Source of the DNA: Margaritifera margaritifera
Lineage: Eukaryota > Mollusca > Bivalvia > Unionida > Margaritiferidae
DNA length: 64,000 nucleotides
NCBI GenBank assembly: GCA_029931535.1
Contig: JAQPZY010000848.1
Location: 496,001-560,000 of the forward strand
Direction: 5' to 3'
Shown here one piece after another: positions 1 to 11,654 of the stretch (the first letter of the stretch is position 1; every line of letters starts with the position of its first letter). The notes below the pieces were generated by a model. The model saw only the letters and a list, made by a program, of their open reading frames with translations. It was not told the origin of the DNA and ran no database searches. The position numbers and the translations under genes were made by a program.

Positions 1-440
1 CTAAGTCATAAATTTACATTATTTTCCTGACTTTTATCAGTCTTCGCTAAAAACAGTGACAGTTTTGAATTTTATTAAATTTCAGTCTGAGTCATAATTT
101 TTACATTTCCCTGATTATTTTTTTTTTTCAGTCTCCGCGAAAGTCCGTGACAGTTGAGTACTTTTAGTACTACTTTTACTATAAGCCATAATATTAACAT
201 TTTTCCTGATTTATTTCTTTCACCTCTAAAGCCCGTGACAGTTTCGGAATTTTAGTATTACTTTTAGTCTAAGCAATAAATTTGAAATTTTTTCTTGATA
301 TTTTTTCAGTCTCACTAAAGTCCGTTACCATTTTGGTATTACTTTTAGTCTATGCCATTTGAATCTAATGTTTCGGAGTTTTTCTAGTCTCGGTTAAATT
401 CCGTGACAGTTTCGTAGTTTTAACATTACTTTTAGTCACG
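1..440. repeat. Tandem array, ~90-bp unit, about five diverged copies
   Basis: Each unit carries the words TAAGTCATAAATTTACAT, a T-rich stretch, CAGTCTC and GTGACAGTTT. The GTGACAG word recurs near 56, 146, 236 and 411, with a mutated copy near 325, giving a period of about 90 bp. The array probably continues left of the window. No coding signal is seen. Confidence 0.8.
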
Positions 441-739
441 TCCATTTTAGTGTTATCATGAGTTGGTTCTCTTGATTATAGCTATTTATGACATCAGTAC
501 AATATATACAAATTTACGGACACCGCCAAAATAATCTGAGTTAGAGACAATGCCTTATATAAATCTCTGATGTATGTATTTAGCCACTAAGCAGCATTCT
601 GTCCAAGGGACTTCCCTTCTTCTGTTTGGTCGGTAAAAGGGCGAGTGTTAGATGGTGGTAGTGAGTGACTGTCTGTCTAAAATTATGTGTTAATCCTCAT
701 TGCTGTATCCCGAACTTTATATTCTACATTTCCGCATTT
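441..739. other. Unassigned spacer
   Basis: No ORF, RNA gene or clear repeat is visible here. It separates the 90-bp array from the Polinton-like terminus. Confidence 0.5.
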
Positions 740-1178
740 GTTTGTAGGTAGGGTGCTGGTCAGTAACACTGTATTGGTTAGTAGGCTTGGTTTTGGGCGT
801 AGATGTGGGCGTTGGTCAATAAGACTATATTTCTTAGTAAGAGTGGTGCACGGTCGGTAACACTGTGTATTGGTTAGTATGCATGGGTACTGGTTAGTAG
901 GTGTGGATGCTGGTCAAAAGGTATGAGTGCTGGTCAGTCAGACGGCATATTGGTTAGTAGGTGTTAGTCAGTTAAAGTGTATGTTAAACCTATGGACATT
1001 TTTAACATTACGTTTCCCTTTGTCCCCATATCGTCCCAAAATGTTAAACTTATGGACATTTTAACAATAAATTCCCACTGGCTCCATGTCTCCCCGTTTC
1101 AAAATGGCGGCGGTAATGTTCATTTGCATTGTCCCCATACAGTCCCATTTGTCCCCACGGTATCCGTTATAACTACTC
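740..1178 (+). mobile_element. Isolated Polinton-type terminus
   Basis: Repeats of the form CTGGTCAGTAACACT...TTGGTTAGTAGG (740-965) are followed by TATGGACATTTTTAACAT and TTTGTCCCC words (970-1160), ending in ATAACTACTCA near 1178. The same order in the same orientation occurs at 29870-30889, the outer part of the right terminus of the Polinton described below. This is therefore a right-hand end whose body would lie to the left of the window or has been lost. The orientation does not fit the PolB fragment at 2050-4381, so the two are probably separate remnants. Confidence 0.55.
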
Positions 1179-2049
1179 AGGTATTTTATTATAAACCTGT
1201 GATATAATTTATTTTGCGAGACCAGGTTTTTCTCTAAGAAAGCTATGATATCGATTGATATTTCATCCGAGAAACTATATTTTAAAATAAAATCCTGGTA
1301 TCCCCGAAATTAGAAATATTAAAAGAAAAACCGGGATTTTATCCGCTAAATCAAGTTTTTCTAATATTTGTGCCTAATTTTTTCATTTGAAAACTTACGA
1401 GATCAAAAGAAGAACAAGAAAAAAAGAAGAACAAGAAAAATGAAAGATCCGATTTGTCGACTTATTCCGCATTTTTCTTGGAAAAACTTGGTTTTGATCT
1501 CGAAATACCTTGTTTTGCAATAAAATATACGATAGCAAGAGAAAGTCGTGGTATTTTGTCAGATATACAAGGTTCTCAAGAGTGAAACCTGATTTTTCAA
1601 TAAACACCACATTTTTGTTTAGCGTGTTTTTTTTTTTTTTTTTTTTTTTTTTGGCTTTTTTTTTTTTTTGTTTTTTTTAGGTATTTCTACTGATATCTCA
1701 AGTTTTTATACAAAAAAGGTATATCAAGAAGAAAAGCTACGTTTCTCCTCGTCAAATGCATATTAATTAGAAAAACCGAGTATATCAATTATAAAAACCT
1801 GGTTTTCCGAGGAAAAACCTAGCGTTTCTGATATAAATCTGGTTTGAAAAATGTGAAAACCAGTATTTTTTCTCCAATAAACCAGTTTTGTCTAATTATT
1901 GTGCATTTGGCTTGCCATACACTCATCCCATAATTTTTCTTTTATTATATAACTTGCCCGACGTGCATTTCTACGGACTCCACATACTTTCAACTCACCC
2001 TATATTCATGCTGATTTCTATTTTAACTTTTTGGCTGATTCCGTCAACT
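1179..2049. other. AT-rich DNA with recurring AAAACCTGGTTTT palindromes
   Basis: Short inverted motifs built on AAAACC/GGTTTT recur every few tens of bases (1215, 1290, 1335, 1485, 1780-1870), with a long T run at 1627-1651. ORFs in this stretch look like chance. The last part (after ~2035) may already be the linker into the PolB remnant. Confidence 0.4.
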
Positions 2050-4381
2050 TTTGTGAGAGAATCAAGATCAGGGAAGAAAAAAGGTCGTTTGTTAGCCCCT
2101 GAAGATTATTTTCACATTCGAACTACCCAAAAGTGACTTCCATACAATTTAGAATGACTTCTTACACATACACAGTCAAATTTAAAGACTTCAAGTCTCA
2201 AGTTCCAGCAGAATTATTAGCTGTCTTCATTATGGACTTATCTGACTCATTGTTAGAGGAATTTAAACTACAGTAGCAAGCTAAAGATCACGACCCTTTG
2301 AGACTGTCGATGTCTCACGACAGTTTAAAATCTCCTGTGTGAATCGAGTTTAGTACACCTGCAGAACTAACTTTTTGCAAAATTTGACACGTTCAACAAT
2401 CCAATGATGAGTTTGACTTAACCGATGGAAAAGCTAGAATTCACATGACACGCGTTTCACTTCCAAAGAGGCAGTGCACGAATCAAAGTTTTATTGGTGG
2501 ATCAGCTTCGCAGTACAGATTAACAACCATCAATACCAGATGTGTTAGCCCGTGCCATCGTGGTAACTCGAACTTATGCAGAGAAAAAAGATGCAGAAAA
2601 ATGGAAACGATTATGCAAATGAATTAGTAAATCGGACAGAGCCAAAACAACGAAGGGAAGCAGACATTCTTTTGGAAGAAGCAGGCGTTTCCAAAGAGAC
2701 CATGTATGGAGTTCCTGAAATGCAAAAACTTCAAAACGGGATGGCTCCTCGTTATACGTTGAGAGTGTACCCTCAAGTCGTTCGTGGAGATCTCGTGTTT
2801 CGAGGACCGACTTTTCCAAACGGAAAATACATTCACATTTTATCATCAACAAGAGCATTTCGATGCTATTACAAGCATCACAGGGTTTCTTGGATACTGT
2901 TACTATTGTGACAAATGTGACCAATGATTTAGCAATCGGGAGCAGCATATTTATTGTGGAGAGAGATGTCGTGGCTGTTTAGCCTCCAGGCTTTGCATTC
3001 TTGAAGGACAAGAAAGAACTCGATGCTCCACGAGTAAGTGAACATTCGTCAGTTCAGCATGCTATGAGCGACATCTAATGAAACAATTCAAACGACTGAA
3101 AAATGACTGCCAATTATTGACAGTGTGTCTCACTTGTGGACAGCATGTTTGTACCAATCAGAAAATGTCACACGTTTGTGCAGGAAAGAAACGATATCGT
3201 TTTTGTGACCAAGTCGTCGAGTTGGATCATCAATGTTACATTCAAAGATATAACAACGAATTTGATGAAGTACTGAATGACAACCAGTAAAAGAAAAAGA
3301 AACAAGACCACTATAGGGATTTATTAATGTAATTTTTTTTTTTTTTTTTTACTTTGAATGTTCTCAATTGACTGAAATCCACATTCCTAATATTTGTGTG
3401 GCTGGTCGCGCTTGCGGTAAGTGCATTCAAGAACCGTTATTTCATAACTGTCGGAATTGTAACGTGATCCAGGAGGACGCGAAAAGATATTTCGTGGCTC
3501 TCGTACTCTTTCTGATTTTGCTGCGTGGATTTTAGACCCCACTTGGAGCGAAGAGGAGGTACATCGTTACGGGAACTGTCATGAATACGCTACAGTCATT
3601 GCTCACAATTTCTCGGGATACGACGTGCAATTTCTTTTGATGCATTATTCAGAACAAGGAAACGAATTCCAACAGTCATCATGCACGGAGTCAAAATCAT
3701 TTACATGCAAGTGGAAAACGTATACTTTAAAGATTCCATGAGTTATTTAGCCATGTCTTTAACTACAATGCCTAAAATGTTTGGAATGTCAGAAATGGCT
3801 AAAGGCAATTTTCTACACTCTTCCATTACCGAAGCAAATCAACACGTCGAGCTCCCGCATTTGCCTGAAGTTCATGAGTACGACGCTGACGGTATGCGAA
3901 CAGAACAACGAATAGCTTTCTACGCTTGGTACCAAACTAACACTTCAGACCCTTTCGATTTTAAGAAGTAATGTTGAAATATTGTCGATCTGATGTGGAC
4001 ATTTTACGCAGTTGATGTGGAAAATTTCGGAACTTAGTTATGGATCCCAAAGGTATCGATTCCTTGAAAGAAGGTTCTACCAATGCCAAATCGTGTGAAT
4101 TAGTGTACCGAAAGAAGTTCATGCCCGAGAACAAACTAGCCATATCATACCACATCAATCCATTCAAGCGGTCATTAGTCGATATTTAGCCAAAGTTTTG
4201 CGTTGGTTACATTACTTGTGTGAAACTCAAGACAAGTGGATACAACATGCTAGAAACGGCGGTGGAGAAAAGAAGATTGAATCTTATTCCATGGATGGCT
4301 AGGATTTAGAAAACTCGCATATAGTGTAGGAATTTCAGGGATGTTTATTTCGTGGATGTCATACTTGTTATCCTCAACGGA
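2050..4381 (+). pseudogene. Polinton DNA polymerase B, N-terminal half (copy A)
   Basis: This is a degraded 5' half of a protein-primed family-B DNA polymerase of the Polinton type, which replicates the element. Reading through several frames gives, in order, an N-terminal domain (TYTVKFKD near 2175; LARAIV near 2548), a Cys/His-rich zinc-binding segment (YCYYCDKC near 2900, then CRGC, CGQHVC and HQCYIQ up to 3250), and the start of the exonuclease domain (IHIPNICVA near 3385; QHVELPHLPEVH near 3840). The stretch at 3380-4380 aligns by eye with the minus-strand polymerase at 25445-28115, including CFRGC-type and WIQHARNGG words. Homology stops abruptly at about 4381, where the inverted-repeat element begins. 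Palm motifs are absent. At least six frameshifts or stops make it non-functional. Confidence 0.85.
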
Positions 4382-4405
4382 TCTATGGCACGCCAAATCG
4401 TTCAA

Positions 4406-4626
4406 AATAAGGCGAGCTGAAGTAATCGTAGGGTCAGCTAGAGTAATCTTAGGGCGAGCTGAAGTAATCGTAGGGTGAGCTGGAGTAATCATAGGGTAGG
4501 CTGGTGAAGGCGAGCTGAAGTAATCGTAGGGTGAGCTGGAGTAATCGTAGGTCGAGCTGAAGTAATCCTAGGGTGAGCTGGAGTAATCGTGGGTCGAGCT
4601 GAACTAATCGTAGGGTGAGCTGGAGT
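4406..4626 (+). repeat. Left arm array, 21-bp unit (about 10 copies)
   Basis: The unit alternates between GAGCTGAAGTAATCGTAGGG and GAGCTGGAGTAATCGTAGGG, giving a 42-bp higher-order period. One copy is interrupted near 4500. Confidence 0.9.
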
Positions 4627-5185
4627 AACCTCAGGGACTTCAAAGAATATCTTCATCTCCAGTCTGTATAGGTTGACCTTAATCCGATTTTGAATCGAAT
4701 TTGCCTAGTAAACATGAAAGATATTAACAAATAACGCATAGACAAAACCTATATCAAATTAATATTGTTGCCGAGGATTATAAACTTTAATTTTGCTGTT
4801 TGCAACCACTATGGGTCACCGCTCTATGATTTCTAAATGCGCTTGTTTAAATGATAGGAGTTAGAAGTTCATATTACTTGGGTTCAGCGAAGACAATTTT
4901 CTAACATTTAAAAAAAAAAAAAAAAATGTGTCAAAGTTTACCGAAATGAATGAAAATCTGTCATCTTTTTAGTGCTATTGATTTCGTAATAAGCCATGTT
5001 CTAAAAGAAAAAATGAAAAGCCGATTAGTTACTTAATTGTTCCCTTCTGTTTTATGCATGATAAATTTCAGTCTACTCACCTCAAACTCCGAACACATGA
5101 CCTACAGGCTGAGGGATGCATTTATATACAAGTCTTTCACTGGCTTCAACGCTAGACGGTACTTAGATAGCGTCATGCAAATAAT

Positions 5186-5391
5186 TGTTTTGGTTTGTTT
5201 TCTGGAGTCTTTTTGTGGTTTTAACAGCACTTTTAATACATTGTTGGCTATATCATGCCGAAGAAATGGGAGCTAAATGCAGTTCCAAACACACCAAAGG
5301 TAGTCGACCAGAGCTGGCCTGCGCTGGTATCGAATCCGCGACCTTTGGATTACGAGTCCAACGCTCTACCAACTCAGCTACCGCGGCTCCT
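5186..5391 (-). mobile_element. tRNA-derived SINE with 14-bp target duplication
   Basis: On the minus strand the element opens with a tRNA-like head: an A box in TAGCTGAGTTGGTAGAGC, an anticodon-type stem-loop TTGGACTCGTAATCCAA (Thr-CGT-like), and a decayed B box GGATTCGATACC. An unrelated body and an A-rich 3' tail follow. The direct repeat GTCATGCAAATAAT lies on both sides (5172-5185 and 5392-5405), the expected footprint of LINE-mediated insertion. The T-arm no longer pairs well and the acceptor stem is not closed, so it is a SINE and not a functional tRNA gene. Confidence 0.85.
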
Positions 5392-6565
5392 GTCATGCAA
5401 ATAATGCAAGTCTCAGTCACCAAGGGGCTGATCCAGGAGGGTAGGGGACTATGCCTCTTCCCCCCCCCCCCCACGCAAAAAAAAATATGAGTGCGAACAA
5501 CCGTAATGTTTCCTAGAGTACCTTTCTTTACAGTTAAATGGTTAAAATTATACCCTGGAAACGCGTATACTGCATGAGCTTCCGGGGGCTTCGTCACCTG
5601 GACCCCTACCAGTGGTTCCGTCCCACAGACCCCGCGCCTACTTGTTTACGTCATCCCTAAACGATACTTCTGGATCCGCCCATAGGCACTCTCTGTTCCC
5701 ACGTTTTCTTACTCAGAATATAGAATCATATGTAAATTATTTCTGTAATGTTACAAGATTGCCCCCTTGTTTATATACAGTTCTGAGCTAATAACGCCCG
5801 TTGCTAATAACATTGACTTGTCCATGTTTGAAAAGTAATGATCATAAGATCTTTTCATAATCCTTTCTTGTCAAGCCAGAATAAACACCTCGGATGTATG
5901 AAGTGGAATGACTTCCGCATTTTGGGGAAAAGCAAAAATTTAAATAGCACAAAATGCTTGCACAACAAAGTAGCACAGCCTACAAATCTGTTTTCTGAAC
6001 ATATATGGACTAAATAACAGGTCAATAGTATAGATAAAATGAGAGCACCGTGTGACCTTCATTTTGGGATTTGTTTGAACAATGACGGTTTGAGAAAAGT
6101 CGGCAAACTGACTTGAATGCCATTGAAGCCAAGCGTTTCCCACTAACACCTATATAAGATCTGCTCACGTTTGCCATGTTTGTACTGCACCCCTATGATG
6201 TATTTAAGTTTTCATGGTTTCATAAGTGTCAATGTCCGAGGCATTATTGATAACGGAACTTTGAACCAAATAACTGGTCCATTCTGACAATTCCCACAGT
6301 ACAATTTGACATCAGACGCTTTGAATACATATTTACTTTAATACGTTTGGGCATTTAGATTAAAACTTAAACTTTATTTATTTAACGTCGATTACGAAAT
6401 ACTTTTAATCAACTTGTACGAGGCGCTCTCGACGGCTCAAATGCTGTTGTGATGACACCGCATTCTAGAAACTTTGTTGAAGATAAAAACAAACTCGAGC
6501 TTAATCTCAAAACCCGAATTCGTATAACATATTTAAAGTGCAAATTCTAAGTAAATTAAATTAGA

Positions 6566-6940
6566 TTACTCCAGCTCACCCTACGATTACTTCAGCTCGC
6601 CCTACTATTACTCCAGTTCAACCTACGACAACGCAGCTCACCCTACGATCACTTCAGCTCACCCAACGATTACTTCAGCTCGCCCTACTATTACTCCAGC
6701 TCAACCTACGACAACCCAGCTCACCCTACGATCACTTCAGCTAGCCCTACGATTACTTCAGCTCGCCCTACTATTACTCCAGCTCACCCAACTATTACTT
6801 CAGCTCGCCCTACTATTACTCCAGCTCACCCTACGATTACTTCAGCTCGCCTTCTCCAGCTCACCTTACCTTTACTTCAGCTCACCCTACGATTACTCCG
6901 GATCACCCTATGATTACTTCAGCTCGCCTTATTTTGAACG
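6566..6940 (-). repeat. Right arm array, 21-bp unit (about 18 copies)
   Basis: This is the reverse complement of the array at 4406-4626, with units such as CAGCTCACCCTACGATTACT and CAGCTCGCCCTACTATTACT. It is longer than the left arm, consistent with independent unequal expansion. Confidence 0.9.
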
Positions 6941-6960
6941 ATTTGGCGAGCCATACAGAT

Positions 6961-7524
6961 CCATGACTGGGACGTACAGGGTCTATCCAGTTATCGGATA
7001 GTAATGGATGGTTGCCTTCATCTAGAATGATGTCATACATAAGAGCATAATGTAGGTAATGCATCATAAAACAGGTAATGCGGTCGGTAATTGTGGACAA
7101 TCTAACTCGATATTAATTTAAGCGATAAATTTCGTGAATTCGGTAGTACATTTTACAGGAAAAGTGGACTTGTAATTTACACATACTGTTCTACACAAAG
7201 TAAAAGCGTGAACAATTTATTTATTGAAGAGTTCTCCATATTTGACATTTAAAGGTAACTGAAACATTGTGTTTAAAAATATGTTCGTTGTAAGCGTAGG
7301 TTCATCTTAAACGTCTTTGGATCAATCGGAATCAATTCCCAATCGTTATATAGTACTTTGGTCGATGATGTTGTCAATGTGTTCGTAATAATCGGAAATG
7401 CGTATCATCCATGTTCTTATTGGAGTAGATTGGATCTCTCTTGCCCACATTGAGCCAAATAACTAGTCACGTGACCATATTACTTCGTGCAAAGAGCTGA
7501 TAGAAATTGTTTATTATTCTATAT
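6961..7524. other. Unassigned spacer
   Basis: A 65-codon minus-strand ORF (6903-7100) runs into the foldback arm but is not recognised. Nothing else is visible. Confidence 0.4.
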
Positions 7525-7978
7525 TTAAAATGTTATTACGAGTAATGTGCTAATAGACGAAATTTATTATTTTTTATTTATTAAATGTTATTACGAGTAA
7601 TGTGCTAATAGACGAAATTTATTATTTTTTATTTATTAAATGTTATTACGAGTAATGTGCTAATAGACGAAATTTATTATTTTTTATTTAAAATGTTATT
7701 ACGAGTAATGTGCTAATAGACGAAATTTATTATTTTTTATTTATTAAATGTTATTACGAGTAATGTGCTAATAGACGAAATTGATTATTTTTTATTTATT
7801 AAATGTTATTACGAGTAATTTGTTAATAGACGAAATTTATTATTCTTTATTTAAAATGTTATTACGAGTAATGTGCTAATAGACGAAATTTATTATTTTT
7901 TATTTATTAAATGTTATTACGAGTAATGTGCTAATAGACGAAATATATTATTTTTTATTTATTAAACGTTATCACGAA
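7525..7978. repeat. Tandem array, 55-bp unit, about nine copies
   Basis: The word GTTATTACGAGTAATGTG recurs near 7532, 7587, 7642, 7694, 7749, 7804, 7856 and 7912, with a degenerate copy near 7968. Most units are 55 bp and some are about 52 bp through loss of a TTATT block. The copies are nearly identical, which indicates recent homogenisation. Confidence 0.95.
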
Positions 7979-9600
7979 CTTAATTTTTCTTTTCTGTACT
8001 CAGTTTCGTGACCAAAAGGAAAGATCACTAGGCAGACGTTCATGTTAGATGCCGAGATGTCTATCGTGCAAGTTTTCCAGTTACATCCCGTTCAGAGTTG
8101 CAAAATATCAATAGACTTTACCAACTGTAATATTTCTAAGTTTCTTTTTGCCAACTAGATAGACAGGTTCAACAACCAAAGTAATATTTATCTCCTTGTT
8201 TGTATCTCTGTAAATTACGTCTTGACCATATATATATATATGACATATTAATTTTTATAAAATATTGACATATTAGTTTTTTCGAATATACAATATTTTT
8301 TGGATGTTAACATTTAAAACTCAAAATAAAGACTACTTTCTCTCATATTGCACCTCAGAGAAATTCATTTATATGACCCCGCTTTCAGTCAAATGGGGAT
8401 GCGTACGCGTGTACGTCCGTACTTACAGCAATAATTAATTGAGACTTAATTGTTCATGCTTAAGTGACTTTTGCTTTTAAGTTCCTTTCATACACTCATT
8501 TATCTCAACATTACTGAAACTTGATTTGAGGATAAACTTCGGGAAACCTTTGCAATTACTGTGCAAGTATTAAGATTGGGAATTCATTCGAACATCTTTC
8601 AGGTTGACTTCAAAGAGCCGCTTTAGCTAAGTGATTAAGGCGTCTGACTGTGACCAGAAGGGTGAGGATTCGATTTCCATAATTGGGCCAGTCCGGATCG
8701 GGTGCCGTGGTTTCACCTTGGTCAAGGACTTTACAGTACTTTTCCTAGGCATACTATCACCTTCAAAGTGTTTTCTGTAAACCAGCAAATACCAAACCAA
8801 ATATTATTGATGTTCCACAATCGAATCTCTAAAAGATATATTTGAATATAGGATTTAACGGCACATCAGTATAATCCTGACAATACAGTGCCCAGCAAAA
8901 GCTAGCTAGAAAAAATGGTAAAGTAAAAAACTATGCCAAAATCTCCAGGAAGAGAAACACCTCCGATCAAAAGCGTATATGGACCTTGAGACAGCAAAAA
9001 AAAACTAATGATGTTGCAAAAACTCACAAAAAGACATAAAAACAAAGATAAAGGCAAAGAAGAATGAGATCCTTAAAATACAGGGTCAACATTTATGTAC
9101 ACAAACCGCAGACTTTTAAAAGGTTCAAGACCTTCACAGACAGAACATGATTACAAGACGCATCCCAAAGCCAACGTGTTGCCTCCATAAGTCACCTCGT
9201 ACGAAATGCAGGAGGACGCATCGGACGTATCCTACATCCTCGAGGCCGCAGGAACAAGAGGAGGTGTGCTTGGATATTGGACACTAGAATCTACAAAATC
9301 CATATATTTGAATATTGGGCACTGGAATCCACAAAGTGGTTGTTTTATTCTTTTTTTCTTTCTTCCTATATTGCAACATATAATAATATTCTTTGTATAA
9401 TGCTGCATTTATGCAAGTGGGAAATATAGTGTTTAAATCCTGGTATACTCACTTTAATCGCGTATACTCAGTGAATACACGTAATATCAAACTCAATAGT
9501 CGGCATTAAATGTGAATTGCAAACATATTTTCATGTTGGAAATTACAGTGTCTCTATCAATTGTCGAGTAAATCGATGAAACTTCGGTTCATATTTCAGA
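7979..9600. other. Non-coding spacer, apart from one SINE
   Basis: AT-rich DNA with no credible gene. ORFs are short and lack similarity to known families by eye. The tRNA-like SINE at 8616-8760 is listed separately. Confidence 0.5.
8616..8760 (+). mobile_element. tRNA-like SINE
   Basis: A Pol III type head is visible: A box in TTAGCTAAGTGATTAAGG, an anticodon-like loop CTGTGAC (His-GTG-like) and B box GGATTCGATTTCC. The word CTTCAAAG flanks it at 8608-8615 and 8761-8768 and may be a short target duplication. No A-rich tail is seen, so the 3' boundary is uncertain. Confidence 0.6.
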
Positions 9601-9766
9601 ATGAGTATGATTTTAAAAAAGTGTCTACAGCCGAATGTCGTATTGAAAAGGCATTGTCTCAGGCAAATACCCTACCACCCACCAAATAAAATTGTACAAA
9701 CAGTGCCCTACCCCACCCCGACCCCCAAAACGTGTACAGACCCTCCCACCTTCGTTTACAGACAAT

Positions 9767-9848
<82 letters not shown>

Positions 9849-10180
9849 ACTTGGCCAAATATCCTACTCCGGATTAAATATTGACACAGACAATACCCTA
9901 CACACGACCACATTTTTTTTATAAATTAAAAAACATAGCCACCATTACCCCATTAAAAATAATAATTTACCTACCACAGAACCCTACCCTCCATAAAAAC
10001 AATAATTAAAAAAAAAATATTGCTAACAGAACGTTGGAACAGAACCCCACCCTCCACAACACAAACATTGACTCCATTATTGCACCGACATTAGAGTGAA
10101 GAGGATTACAGTTATATGCCCATTATATCCCTTATACCCCAAAACTTAGCACACCATAATTAGAACACCGGCTACTGACC
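9601..10180. repeat. Degenerate C-rich repeat tract
   Basis: Words such as CAGACAATACCCTAC, AGAACCCTACCCTCC and CCTACCACCCACC recur irregularly around a (TA)n run. It reads as a decayed minisatellite. No gene is visible here or on to 10663. Confidence 0.4.
9771..9845. repeat. (TA)n microsatellite
   Basis: An uninterrupted run of about 37 TA units. It creates spurious Ile-Tyr ORFs on both strands. Confidence 0.98.
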
Positions 10181-10663
10181 CCCTACCCTCGTCAAAATTA
10201 ATTTGCAGACTGTATCCGACCACCAAAGCTACATACATCGATGAAATATTAACTACAAACTACGAGAGAAAAATTAAGAAGAAAGTAAATGTTCATGATT
10301 TTGTTCAGGCATGTGACTATTAAATTATAGACCTCAGATTTTTAAACAATTAGCAAACACTATACCATATCTCTGTCCTACAACTCAGTTTAATGTTACA
10401 GTTAGCAATGAAATTGAGCAAATATCCAAAAGAAATAAAATCTACTACACAGAAAACAACTACTAGTATTGCAGATAAAAAGTCATTCAACATTTTTGAT
10501 AAATACACTTTAAGACTTGACAATGATGATTTAATGATATAGAACACTGTGTTTCAAAAATTAACTTAAAGGGGGTAATATATACGGTAACAGCAGAATG
10601 CGACATACCGTATTGTCAACAGATCAAATTATACCAGAGTTAGTAAAACCAACATATAGGTTT

Positions 10664-10985
10664 CGTGAGTAGTATCGGGGGTGTAAATACCGACAAGGGG
10701 GGCCTCTACGGGGACAATGGGAAATGAACATGGGGAGGCACTTGGGGGGGGGACAATTGGAAATGAACATGGGGAGGCACTTGGGGGAAATGGGAAATGA
10801 ACATAGGGAGGCACTTGGGGGACAAAAGTGTTTATAGGAACAGAAGTGTTTTTGGGGTTGAAAGACAAAGACAAACAAACACATAGACAAACAAACAAAC
10901 ACAAACAAACAAACATAGAAACACTATTATTGACAATTGGATTTCTTTTCTAAGAAAAGTTGGTGGCCCTGAAAAGGGCCGTTGT
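10664..10985 (-). repeat. Left terminal inverted repeat
   Basis: The complement of this stretch matches 29573 onward: histone-type hairpin, GATTTCTTTTCTAAG element, a CAAACAAACA-rich tract, and repeated GGGGACA...GAAGTGTTT and GGCACTTGGGGGACAATGGG units. Three GGCACTTGGG units are visible on this side. It lacks the 62-bp minisatellite found in the right terminus. Confidence 0.8.
10965..10980 (-). terminator. Histone-type mRNA 3' stem-loop (perfect)
   Basis: On the minus strand the hairpin is GGCCCTTTTCAGGGCC, preceded by AACAAC and followed by ACCAAC: a 6-bp stem and UUUC loop matching the metazoan replication-dependent histone consensus. About ten bases downstream lies CTTAGAAAAGAAATC, resembling the purine-rich histone downstream element that base-pairs with U7 snRNA. 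It sits about 160 nt after the stop of the ORF at 11140-11636 and within the left terminal repeat. Confidence 0.85.
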
Positions 10986-11139
10986 TTTTTTTTCTTCTTC
11001 TTTCACCATGTCTTCAGGAAGCCTAGGATGTTTGTCTTCTGGGGTGGATCAGGGAGCCAGTCAGGATGGCCCAATCTCCTAAATTTTTCCTGGACCAATT
11101 GGCATTCAGGCGTTGGAAGTCTTGTTGTTTCTTCTGGTT

Positions 11140-11636
11140 CTATTTGTCTTTTCTCTCCTTAGTCCAAACAGTCTTGATATTGGCCACTTCTTCTGTCATG
11201 ACTTCTCTCACAAGCCTCATTGCTCTGAGCAGGGCAGCTGCTTCTCGTTGGACACTGCTAAGGGGTGGATAGATCCAAAAGTCTTCCTGTACCCTATCTA
11301 GGAAGTACTCCACCCTTGCATACAATCCACAGCTTCTTTTAACTTTCCCACTAGACAGGGTGGAATTGCAGAGGAGGTCTTCATCTTCATGGCTTCCTCT
11401 ACCATCACTTCATAAACAAGACTCCTTGCTGATTTTAGAGCTGACACTTGCTTGTCACACAGGGTAGAGTGGTTGGGTAACGCCAACAACACTCTATCCT
11501 TTCTAATAGGAACTCCAACCCCACCATCCCATCCCAGGCTTCCTGCAAATGTTCCACTGTGGACATGCTTGCTGTAGTCAACGATGAATGACGCAACTTG
11601 TTTTTGTTTATTTGAATTTGAGTCGTGTGCGGCCAT
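11140..11636 (-). pseudogene. Polinton accessory protein with two tandem helical repeats
   Basis: Start ATG at 11636 and stop at 11140, with frame changes near 11460 and 11315. Two similar segments of about 60 residues are recognisable across frames. Each begins with LQEAW/LKEAVDCMQ, passes through LEFLLERIE / VEYFLDRVQE and W-x-YP, then ends in a predicted helix (SARSLVYEVMVEEAMKMK / MRLVREVMTEEVANIK). A single related segment appears in the ORF at 14188-14451. No known family is recognised. The transcript would read outward to the left terminus and end at the histone-type stem-loop at 10965-10980. Hairpins crowd the region just upstream. Confidence 0.6.
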
Positions 11637-11654
11637 TCAGTCATGTACGACTAT

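Larger units (their letters stand above)
4382..6960. mobile_element. Foldback-like element with inverted arrays of a 21-bp unit
   Basis: The left end reads GGATCTATGGCACGCC, then AAATCGTTCAAAATAAGGCGAGC and a 21-bp tandem array. The right end carries the same series as its reverse complement (GCTCGCCTTATTTTGAACG, then GGCGAGCCATACAGATCC near 6958). The arms are about 245 and 400 bp and enclose about 1.9 kb with no ORF of note. Long inverted arms made of internal tandem repeats are typical of foldback/Galileo-type DNA elements. No transposase is visible, so it is non-autonomous. A target duplication was not found. The left junction lies inside the PolB remnant, but PolB does not resume on the right, so the site was rearranged. 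Confidence 0.65.

Noticed and set aside
740..4381. A single left-end Polinton formed by the terminus at 740-1178 and the polB fragment
   Set aside because: The terminus points the wrong way for a polB on the + strand. In the full element the matching end lies on the other side relative to polB orientation.
4400..4626. A CRISPR-like array
   Set aside because: Units are contiguous 21-bp tandem repeats without unique spacers, in animal DNA, and mirrored at the other end of a mobile element.
5320..5395. A functional tRNA-Thr(CGT) gene
   Set aside because: The acceptor and T stems do not pair, and a body, A-rich tail and 14-bp target duplication show it is a SINE head.
9601..9877. Ile-Tyr-rich proteins on both strands (also near 25100-25450, 35245-35534 and 55444-55644)
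   Set aside because: They are translations of (TA)n microsatellites.
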